This document shows, piece by piece, positions 39,201 through 51,200 of a stretch of 60,000 nt of DNA. A program made the translations under genes and the position numbers. The notes under the pieces are model-generated. The model worked only from the letters and a program-made list of their open reading frames with translations, did no database searches and was not told the DNA's origin. Source of the DNA: Phoronis australis (Eukaryota; Phoronida; Phoronidae). Position 1 is the stretch's first letter, and each line of letters opens with the position of its first letter. Where the stretch lies: NCBI GenBank assembly GCA_002633005.1, contig NMRA01000073.1:126001-186000 (forward strand), read 5' to 3'.

Positions 39201-42200
39201 ATTATCAGATTTGTAGGTTGGTAATAACTGTCAAAATGTTTAGTAATTTAAAACACTACGAACGATTTGGCTTAATTGTTTAGGTTGCTTTGAATAGCCA
39301 TTTTAGTTTTATTTGACCGAGTCCAAAAGGTCAAAATGACACACTACTAAACAATTGGTCAAATTAGAGTAGTCTTGAATGAGACTATTTTACATGTATT
39401 AGGCCTACCAAAGGTCATTTTATTGATTGATATTGACCATCACACTCTAAGATTATCCCATAGTTTAAAGGCACTTTTGTTTTCTCTTCAGCGTCCTACT
39501 TCGTGACATGGGGAGCTCGGGGTGACTCTGTCCCCGCCCCTGGTGCCCCTCTACCACCAAATGGAAAACCATTGGGCAAGCTGACTGCTGGTGACTTCAA
39601 GAGTGTGATTGAGAAAGGATTGACCATGTATAGTAAGTTCTAAGGGTCGACTTTTCTATCTTTTGTTCCATACATTAAACAAATAGATGGTTCAGTTAAC
39701 AGGATTTTGATAAGGATTCGTCTTGAATGTAATTGATGATGGTGATACTAAGTTCTGCAAATTATAGTAAATGGTGCTTTGAATTAATTTTTTTTCTGAT
39801 TTCACATTTCTGACTTCGCTTGAATACTGTTTCCATGCTGCCATTCACATTTCAATTTTCTTCATTTTTTCAGGTCGAGAGAACCGTGATCTTGACTTAC
39901 TTATCTTTCACGAGGTGCTTGACAACATGGCTCACGTAGACAGAGTGCTTACCATGCCTGGGGGGTCACTCCTGATGGCTGGTCGGTGTGGTGTTGGACG
40001 ACGCACTGCTGTAACACTGGTCTCTTTCCTGCACCAGATGACCTTGATCTCACCAAAGGTCGCGCGTGGTTACGGACTGAAAAACTTCAAGAATGACTTG
40101 AAGACTGTAAGTCAGACCTGGGAAGTTTTGATATTGATGGGGAAATTTTACTGGCAGCCATCTGTTAGAACTCTTAAGTCTGTTATTAGAAATAGTGCAG
40201 GTGTTCTGATACGTGTTGCATTAGACGTCATGTATGGAGGTCACGTAGCTGTGCCTATTGTACCAAACACCTCAAGCCACTCTTTCTTTTATATTAACAG
40301 TAACACAATAATACATAAATTAAAACGAAGCTGAGGAGCTAGATACCTGACTCAAGGGTCCAGCAGTGGGGTCCAGTAGGATTCGAACCTACGACCTTGT
40401 GAACATGAGGCAGACACTCAACCCATTGAGCCGCATTGCCTCCCCAAGTCTCTTATTAATATTTGCTTTCATTGTACACGACGTCATCTACTCCTTGTCC
40501 AGTTAAATTGAGCTGAGGTGAAAAAATTGATTAGCAATTCAGGTAAAGTGAATTGTGTTACCTCTGAGCTTTCCACATCCCGAAATTTTTTTGACATTTT
40601 GTTACATTTTTACTAACATTTGTCAGTTTTTTATACCTTCAAATATTACTTGGCTCTGTAGGCCAAACCACCCATGTCTGTTTGGCTGCTCTTTTTCAGG
40701 TGATGCAGGTGACAGGTATTGAGGGGGAACAGGCGGTCCTGATGCTGGAGGACCATCAGGTCACTGACCCCACCTTCCTTGAGCTAATCAACAGTCTGTT
40801 GTCTGCTGGTGAGGTGCCGGGGCTTTACACCCCTGAGGAGCTAGAGCCCTTACTGGCCCCTCTCCGGGACCAGGCGTCCGAAGCTGGATTTAGGGGACCG
40901 CTATTCAGCTACTTTGCATCACGTATGTTGTTATACTGTTTAGTCATCCCTGACTTGGTGTTTTATTTAGAATAAGTTTTTGAAGGTGTCTTTCCAACAG
41001 CTTCCCATGGTAGAATGGAAAACTTAATTCGTGGGTTTTCATCCATGTTGTGGTGATTGTGGGGTGTTGTGAACTTTGTTGGATGTTAGTAAGGTGTTGT
41101 GGCACCTATACACTTCCATAAAGTGCCACCTGATCACGCTGAAGTTAAATCTCACCTCCTAAAACTCCAACCTGTGGAACGTAGACCCAAGAACCTTGCT
41201 AAAAGCAAGATTATACAGGACTTTGATAGTCAAGCATTACAAGCGAAGTACGTGATCATAGCATTACTCAATAAATTCTTGTATTTAATGAACGCAACCC
41301 AGGTTTTCAGACATCTCCAAGTTATCATTGATCTCAAGAGATGTTTACTAGCTGACAACCATCCAACAATGTATTTCCTTGTGAGTAGGTTTTGCCTTAT
41401 ATAATGTACAGAATTGACAAATGAATTTTGGTGATGTTAACAGTCAGACTGATGCACTCTATTTCTCACCGTTTCCCAGCTCACCTTATGTTGAAACTTC
41501 ACAGGCTCATTTAGGATAAAATGATTGTGGAAAGTATAGAGTGATCTCACATGTAACATACACAGTCACAAACATTTTCCAGGTATTCAAACAAACCTGC
41601 ATGTCGTGTTGATCATGGACTCCACCAACTCTAGCTTCACTTTAAATTGTGAGAGTAACCCTGCTTTCTACAAACAGTGTGTTGTTCAGTGGATGGCTGG
41701 ATGGAGTAGAGAAAGCATGGTCAGGGTAAGTTAGCACAAACTAACACATTGCATGGTGAACAGATTTTTTGTGTAATGTTTTGGGGGACAGAGATTGTTG
41801 TTAAGATAAAACCTGGAATAATATCAGTCACATAGTGATTAGACTTGGCTTGTATACACAATGGTCTTCTTAGAATTTCTGTCATTTGTGCTTAAGTATG
41901 TAGTGCTTTGCCAATAAGAGAGTAGGATATCTTGTATTTTGTATACACACAGGTCCCTAAACTTCTGCTCACCAAACCACCCAAAGAAGATGGCGCCTCC
42001 CTGACTGAGCGTACGCACAAGAAGAAGATATCTGGAGGGGACGAGTTACTCAAAGGGTTCTTACACATTCATGAGTCATGTAGTCCGGCCAGTGCCACAC
42101 CGCGGCGCTACATGTCCTTCTTACACACGTACATGCATGTGTACAACAATAAGAAGGGTGGCATTGAACAGAGGCAGCACCATCTTCAGGTCTGTGCAAG

Positions 42201-45200
42201 AATTATCATTGATTTTGTTTCATTTCACGTTGAGGCTGTCTAATTGGATTATTGTGTTGAAACTTTTTCTTAGTTTCTTCTTCAGCCAATATTTTCGTAA
42301 TTATGGAAACGTCTTCTTTATTGGGTAATTTGAGGTGCACCTAAGTATAAATTTCTAAGTCACAATTTTACTCTGGTAATTTATGTATTCTGAGGCCTAC
42401 CAGTTTCAATGTACCTGACTTTTGACCTATATGGTCATCATAATGGGATTTAAGTTTCCCAATGTGTCATGGTCTGCAGCGTGTACTCTAACTGATTGAC
42501 ATGTCATAAGTGTCAGTATTCAATTTTATCATAGTTGTGAAATACTTGTTACCTTCAGGCTGGTGTGTCTAAGTTGAACGAGGCCAAACAGTTGGTTGAT
42601 GAACTGAAGCTGAAGGCTAATGAACAGAGCTTGCTGCTGAGTGAGAAACAGGCAGAGGCTGACCAGGCCTTGAAGCAGATCACGACTAGCATGCAGGTGC
42701 TGTGTCATGCCTTATCCTAAACGTCATTATATTTGAGATATCAGCATGTTATTGAATCATATGGTGCATTATTTGTGCTGAGTGTGGGTTGAAAATAGAC
42801 ATGGTGTGGTAAGGTCACCTATATACTGAAGGAATATACAGAGGATGGTGAATGTTATTGGAAAGCAGTAATTTTATCTATTTATTTTGTAAAATTCTTA
42901 ATTTAAATTGTTTTGGGAACCAATATCATGGTTATGCAAATTCGACAATTTGGAAGTCCTCTGAGGATTCTGTTTCCAAAACGTAGACTCAGAAGAGTTC
43001 AATTCTCACTCTTTTTTGTTGTTATTGTATTTTAGATTGCCCTTTATGTTGTGAACATGGTTTGAATTTTCCTTTTCAGGAAATCAATTTTAATGTAATT
43101 TAGACATTGGGAAGCCTAGTCTTCAATCTCTAAAACACTTGTTTCATTCAAAGTATTTGAGTTCAGAATTCTTCTCCTATTTGTGTTAGTCTTGTGTAAC
43201 CTTGATGCTTTATTGACCATGCTCATGAAGGGTGTATGCACCCACACATAAACACAATTAATTTGACTGCATGTTGTCATCATGCTGTCTGAGTGTCTGC
43301 TTGTCCGGGTGTCCGCTTGATATTTCAAAAACCCCTGGTTCAATCTTGATGAAATTTGGCACAAATGGGACTCTTTTCAATCTGACCCCTCCTTCCCCTC
43401 TGCAGGGGGATAGGGCCTTTCAATGTTTTTTGGGAAGAGTGTTTCTGGATGAAATCACTGCAGTGCCCTCCAGTGGTAATTTAGGTCTCAACATGGAGCT
43501 TTTTAGTGCTTTTGTGAGTAAGGGTATTTCTCGATGATATTTAGAAAACTAATGGACAGATTTCAAGAAAACTTGAAACAGAGATGTGTGACAGCAGTGC
43601 GCCGCCACCAGTTGATTTTCAGATGCATTGAACCTGTGCAGCCATTGTGGTCTTGAGGGTGTTTTCACTATTTTTGAAGAATGAGTGTTTCCCGATTTCT
43701 AGAGAACAGAATGTCTGACAGATTTCAATGAAACTTGATGTTGGGGTATGTGATGGCAATGTGGTGGGACAAGTAATTGTTTGGCGGATTCATCCACTGT
43801 AGTACCCCCTTGGTGGCCATCTGTCTGGTTGTCCTGTTGCCCAGTTGACTGTTTGGTATCTCATAATCCCTTTGTCATACATTGTATTTTGATGAAATTT
43901 GGCACGTGACGGTGTTGGGCATCACTATGGTGGTGCATGCCTCTTTTCAATCTGTCTCTGCCTCGGAGCCGTAGGGAGACTTTTTCAGCATTTAGGTAGT
44001 ATTTTATGGGCAAGAGTGTTTCCTGATGATATGCAGAGAACTGACTGACAGATTTCAATGAAACATAACACCAGGATTTGTGATGTCAGTGGTCCATCAA
44101 AAGTCAATTTTTGGGCAAATTTGTCCTCAACAGCACCCTTTAATGGTCATTTTGATCTTGGCAAGGGGCTGTTTTAGTGTTTTGGGAAGAAGAGCGCATC
44201 CAGATGACTGTTGCTGGTACCAGTTGCTTTTTGGGAAGTTTTTACTACTACAGCACCCCCTAGTGGCCTTTCCATTTTGAAGATGATGGCAACTACCAGG
44301 TTTGAGCAGATTCCAACAAGTGTTGTGCCCGATGTGATTTTGTGTTTAGCTTTGTATTAATTCGCAAACCACATGATTGTTCTTTATGATAAGAAATAGA
44401 CTAAACCTGCACATTTGTGGATGCCAAGCGCTGTTTCTCTGTGTGGTGTGTTTTATTTTGTTGTTGTAAGTATTGAAAACTATTTTTTTGATATGATGTT
44501 AGTTTTAAAACTGGAAGTACCAACAACCTTTTGTCAATTCTGACTGATGTGGTCAAATTGTTGTCTCCTTGTACCTTACATGAAACTGATACAATTGTCC
44601 CCAGAAACTTTACCATTCCTAGTGCATTGTAGGCTAGTATCAACACTTTGTATTGCTCTTGTTTCTACAGGATGCCAGCGAGCAGAAGAGTGAGATGGAG
44701 GTTCTAAAGGGGAAGGCAGCAGAAGAGAACGTCAAGCTAGAAAAGCGCAAGAAGGCCATTGACATCGAGCTGTCAGAGATCGCTCCGCTCGTCGAGGAGG
44801 CCAAATCCGCCGTGGGTAACATCAAACCAGAGTCGCTATCAGAAATCAGAGCTCTGCGTGCTCCACCTGACGTCATCCGTGACATTTTGGAGGGTGTNAT
44901 ATAATGCTTCGCGGTTTCTGGGTTTGTTGTTATTTCTTTGTATGTTCTGTGTATCCTTCAATGAATATATATCACAGTGAAAAAACTACCAGGTTTGAGC
45001 AGATTCCAACAAGTGTTGTGTGTGATGTCATTTTGTGTTTAGTTTTGTATTATTTGTCAAACCACATGATTGTTCTTTATGATAAGAAATAGCTAAACCT
45101 GCACATTTGTGGATGCCAAGTGCTGTTTCTCTTTGTGGTATGTTTTATTTCATTGTTGTAAGTATTGAAAACTATTTTTTTTGATATGATGTTAGTTTTA

Positions 45201-48200
45201 AAACTGGAAGTACCAACAACCTTTTGTCAATTCTGACTGTTGTTGTCAAATAGTTGTCTCCGTGTACCTTACATGAAACTGATACAATTTCTAGTACATT
45301 GTAGGCTAGTATCAACACTTTGTATTGCTCTTGTTTCTACAGGATGCCAGCGAGCAGAAGAGTGAGATGGAGGTTCTAAAGGGGAAGGCAGCAGAAGAGA
45401 ACGTCAAGCTAGAAAAGCGCAAGAAGGCCATTGACATCGAGCTGTCAGAGATCGCTCCGCTCGTCGAGGAGGCCAAATCCGCTGTGGGTAACATCAAACC
45501 AGAGTCGCTATCAGAAATCAGAGCTCTGCGTGCTCCACCTGACGTCATCCGTGACATTTTGGAGGGTGTGCTAAGGCTGATGGGTATCTATGATACTTCT
45601 TGGGTCAGCATGAAAAGGTACAATATTAGGGTACTCAACTGAAGTGCACTGTGGGAAGTATAGCATTCAGTTATTTGAGTGTAATTTGTCTTTGTCTAAT
45701 GTGGACATTGAAATCTCTTCTTTAAGATATTACAATTAAGATGTGGCAGAGAATGTTGTTTATGATAAAATCTTAACAATTTAGGACCCACGATATGTTG
45801 GACATTTCAAGTGAATTTCTGTTTCATTTTTATGAAAGATGATTATCACCAGATGTATGCTGTTATCAGTTTTTAAGTTTTTATTATTTACCACCAGTGA
45901 TGGGTTTTAGAAATTATGGACATTTGCAACTTTTTGAATGATTAAAGAATTGATGTCAGCATTTCTTGTCACATGTTGATGAGACTTTTTGTTGGGAATT
46001 CATGAATCAGGCAACCAGTGAGTACATAATATCCTTATTGTGTTGTTTTTTGATAATGATGTCTTTCTGTTAAACCCATTTTTTGAGGAGAAAATATCAT
46101 ACGTGTATTTTCTGCATTTAATTGTTTGTCTCTTTTTTGCTTAATAGCTTTTTGGCCAAGAGAGGCGTTAAGGACGAGATCCAGTCATTTGATGCCAGGA
46201 AGATTTCTCCTGAAATTCGAAAAAATGTGGAAGATCTGTTGCAAAAACGTGGCGACTCCTTCACTCCAAAGGTATTGACTGTGCAATGAACTGAATGCAA
46301 TGTATCAAATGACCTTAAAAATGTGATAGTATGGTCATGTTGCATATTACTAAGACTTGAAATCACATCCCAGAAAAGGTAGTTTTCACTATCTTTTTGT
46401 ATTTTTCTCAGTAATTCAGATAAAAACATTCTCCATGAAAATGATATATAGTGGAAACATGGGCAAACACGTTTTGTCTGTATTTGGGTGAAAGAATTGT
46501 GTTTAAAACATTTAAATTGACAGAAGACAGGAGGCTGGGCTATAACACTTTGTCTGCTCATAAAATGAGAGGGTTTTGTGATTAGCAAACACTAACAAAA
46601 ATTAAAATGCTGATTTCAGATGGCCAAACGAGCGTCTGTAGCAGCTGCCCCACTGGCTGCGTGGGTGACTGCCAACGTCAAGTTCTCCTACGTTCTGGAA
46701 AAGATTGAACCCCTGGAGGAAGAACAGTCTCAACTTAAGAAGTGAGTACTCTTCACATTCAAGAATTGCTTTTGAATGTGCACAATGCACAATGGGTCCT
46801 AAAGATTGGAATTTCTAGGATTTCAAGGGATTGCCAGCCATCCACTTGCTACTAATAAAGCAGAACATACGGTGAATCTTCTGCATTTTGTCTAAATATT
46901 TGTGACTTGTGCTGCACATCTTGTTATAGCCATGGACAAATTTTTCTTAAATTCATTGTTCAGTCTCCATGGCACAATTGTCAAATTTTACCTCTCCATT
47001 TCTTAGGAATCTACAGAAGGCTGAAGCCAAGATGGAAAAACTTGGCAAAGCATTAGCGGAAGTCGATCAAAAGGTGGCAGCACTGAGGGACCGCTTTGAG
47101 AAGTTCACGGCAGAAGCAGCCAAGTTGAAAATAGAACTAGAAAAGGAGATGGAGATCATTAACTCAGCAGAGACCCTGGTGGGCAAACTGGAAGGTGAAT
47201 ACAAGCGCTGGAGTGACCAGGTAAGCAGGTTGTCTGGGCAGGAGTCATGTCATTCAACAATGCACTCTGCATATTATCATTCGTCCAGATGAATTACATG
47301 AAGATGTGAATCATGACTTCTGGTACTTACTGAAAAATAGTTTTCCTGACATTGCCGAGCTGCCTGGCTCCTTCTACTTGGGATTGATGACTGACTGGTT
47401 GTTATGAAACTTCATCGCCCTCTGCCGAGGTTCATAGATAACTTCAAGGCCCTGGACCATGAGATGGACAAACCTAAATCTGACCCCTCCATCTCTATTC
47501 AAAGAGGGGAAACTATTTTACAGTAAGTTCCTGACATTAGCATCTTATAAAAGCTTTGTGTTTTTCAGGGTCCTTGATTTGAAATTAATGCTCACAGTTT
47601 GCCAAAAAACTTTGACTCTTTTGCCATTCTACATAGTAAAACAGTTGCTGTACTTTGAGTAGGCTTCAGTCATCTTGGCAAATAAATAGTATAAATGCAT
47701 TGTGTATGATACATGAAACAAGAACTAGCTTAGTTCCTGTTCCTTCTGTAGTTGCGCTCTTATATATTCTATTTTTGGTGTTTAATGTCATTGTTTTTGT
47801 TTCACGTATCATACAATCATAGCATTTGTAATTTTAAATTTATTTTCAAAAATTCCTGGATAACTGAAGTCTAGTTACAGCAACTGTTTTACTATAAAAT
47901 AATTTGTACTGTATTTTATTTTATAAGTACTCGTGCATTTGTGTTTGTGATCTACTATTTCAACTGCCATCTGATGACATTTAATGTAGACAATACGAAA
48001 GTTTGTTGAACAAACTATCTTCTAAGGCCAAGAACAGCTTACTTTTTAATGAAGGTCTGCTACCAAAATACAGATATTTGTATAATGTCTAATTTATGTA
48101 TATGTATATAATATAGAAGTGTCATCAGTATTAAGCATTACTATATGGTAGGAGAAGACCTAGAAAAACATCCCCAGCTGGTCACTTGATGCATGTCAAT

Positions 48201-51200
48201 CAACTGGTTGCAGGCGGAACATTGCATTTTTATGGCTGTATAATGCTTGAACTAGAAACTTTGTAAGTGCATTGGAGTGATTTAAAATAGACACAAAAAT
48301 CAAGGTATTTATTTGTAATTGTTACCCTAGGTTGGTGAGTTGGCTCAAGAACTGAGTGAATTACCAAAGAGGGCGCTGCTTGCTGCTGCCTTTCTGTCAT
48401 ACATGTCTACTGAACCTGAAGATGTTCGTAAAGCTAACCTTGAGAAATGGATGGAGATGTTGGGTATGTGATATATCCTCCGCATTTCATACACATGTAC
48501 AGGTTTGAACAGATCTGACTACCACTGTGCCACCTAGTGGCAGTTTTATTTTTTATGTTTTCATCTGTATCTTTAAAGTTTCTTGACTGATATTCATGAA
48601 ATTTGTCATTGATGTAGGTTTCTGTTAGAGAGACATTGGCACCTTCCCATTTTTCAGATAGATTCTAGATAATGTACACCACCTAGAAATCATATTTATT
48701 ATTTTCAATTTGGTTTTTGGTGTCCGCCTCTTTATTGGTCAAACCACTGTCATGTGTTCCTACTGGGAAGGCACAGCTGGTGGTGATTTTTGGATTGTTC
48801 GGACTACTGTGACATCCCCTAGTGGCAATTTCGTTTTTGCCTACCAAGTTCCTTAATGGATACCTTTTAATATCTCATTCTGCAATTTTTTAAACTGCAC
48901 GTCAATATGTAAAATGATATATAAAATTGTTTGCCAGAACAAAAATTTGCCTATTGCTCAAAAAAGATTTCAAGATGAAGGTTATAACTTTGGAAGTGAT
49001 GACTGGATAAATTTATATTCATTGAAAATAAAGTTTTAAATTGGATACTTTTGCTATCAAAATATCTTATTCACGTATCTAAGTGCAAAAAATAATCCCC
49101 AGTTTCTGTCATTTCCTTAAGATATTAGAAAGAGAATTTTATATTTAAGAGGAATTTTATTAAATAGTGGTAATTTAGAAGAATACCAGGCAACCTGGAG
49201 AAACTGGTGAACCATAACTTTTTCCCGACAACATCCTTGCTACAGTGGGTGGGTATGTTGAGGGGGGCAGGTGCATGTGTGCGTTCATGCGTGCGTGTGT
49301 TTTAGGAGTGAGAGCGGCTTGCATTTTTTGTCTTTCATGTCTTTATACCAGTAATAATAATAATAAAAATTTCCTTGAATGATCTTAATGACATTAATAG
49401 GTATTTGTCTCTATTGAGGAGAGTACAACTGACAATGGTTTTTGGATGAATCCGATTTCTGTCAAGTCCCCCTAATGTCAATTATGGTTTTCTTTACGTT
49501 TGCCTTGATATCTATCAAGTTCCTTGATGGATATTCATGACATTTTGAGAACAAGTTATAGTCTAGTAGACAACAGAACCTACTCCACTTCACACGGATT
49601 AGACCTACCCCTTGTGACCTTTTATTTTTTGTGCTTGTTTTTTTTGATGTCTGCCTCCCTGTTCTCCAAACTGCTTGAAGGATCATGATTGCAAGTGTTT
49701 TCTTACTGACTACAGCATTCTTTGTTGAATTGCTGTAGTCCCCCTAGAGGCTATTTTAAGTTCACTAGCATTGCTCCCTTTAATGGGAATGTTCGATCAT
49801 TCCTTGTATCGGTATGTGATGCACATGATGAGAGCTTATTAAGTGCTTTGTTGTTATAATCATCAAGAAGCTGCCAAACAAACACCCTACTCGCATGTAA
49901 TCCTTTCTTGTCTGACTTCTAGGTGTTGGTAACTTTGACCTTCGTCGTTTCTTGAGTACTGAGAGCGAACAATTGATATGGAAAAGTGAGGGTCTGCCCT
50001 CTGACACTCTGTCTGTGGAGAACGCTCTTGTAATCCTACAGGTACATAACAGATATATCATCAATTGGGGTATCATATTTGAATGATTGAAAAAGTGTCT
50101 CCTGTTATCAGTATAATTATTTTTGAGTTGTTCAATACACAAGCTCAAAAACTATAATGACTGTATGTTAAACATGTTTAGTCTGGAACAGTTTCTTTTA
50201 ATAATATGACTTAGTAGTAACAGTGCATTTTCCTGTTTCTAAAATTGTATTTTTTCTGAAAAGCTACGGACTATTATATATTTTTTCAATCCAAAAATTT
50301 TGACAGTTTTAGGTTTCAAAAAAGTGGTTGTAGTCTAAACAGTAATATTTAAAAAATAGATAGTTCCGTCCACAAAAATTAGACATTTTGTACTGACTTG
50401 TTTAAAATTATATTGTCTTTAAAAATTTGTTTTGAACTTTGTGAAGGTTATTTGAAGAGAACACTTAAGTATGGGCTTCAGATGATCAATAAGAGAGACA
50501 GTTATTTCATTTTTTTGTTGCTTATTAATAATTTCTTGCTTTTGACATTACTGAATTAGGTAAAAATTGATCCTCTTTTTTAAAAGCTCACGCCCTACAT
50601 TATTCTTAAGTTAACTAATCAGAGAAAGTAACATGATATGAACTTCTTCTTTATGGTTTAATATTTTACTGTTTTATCTGCGCACTGTAGACCAACGACA
50701 TGATTGCGGGGGTAGGTAGTAAGATGAGTTGTGTGCAGTACTCTATGTCTGTCTTCAACCCTTCCCTGTGTTATACCTATGGACACAATGATCATTGCTT
50801 TGCAATTTGCTTTTTTTGAAAGGATGTCATTTTTGCTTTGGGAAGCTCTCGTCATTTCGAAGAATTTTGTCTGAATATTGGAAAATGATGTGCGAAGGGC
50901 TAATTTTCAATAATTGATTTGTGTTTTATTGTTGGATGAATATGATGCGTTAACGAAATTTGTTAGTTATAGATGCTCGTGTTTGGACCTAACGATGGAC
51001 ATTTCATCAAATATTATGTCCCTATTTTGTCTGCGTCTCATCAAATATGAATTTGGCATTTGCTACCATGTTACACACCCACTATGTTTAATAAGAGACA
51101 TCCTCTTGGCCATGTTAAGTTCTCTCATTCTGCATCCATTTTAAATTAATTGTAAATTTTGATTTCCTCTGTGATATTTCTTACTGATGGTTTGACTAAC

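Noticed and set aside
40319-40446. Minus-strand tRNA gene with CAT anticodon
   Set aside because: T arm and boxes A/B are good, but the acceptor stem does not pair and the tail matches the SINE copy at 10664.
44640-45557. Two identical minus-strand 81-codon frames
   Set aside because: Shadows of the duplicated exon 50 on the opposite strand.
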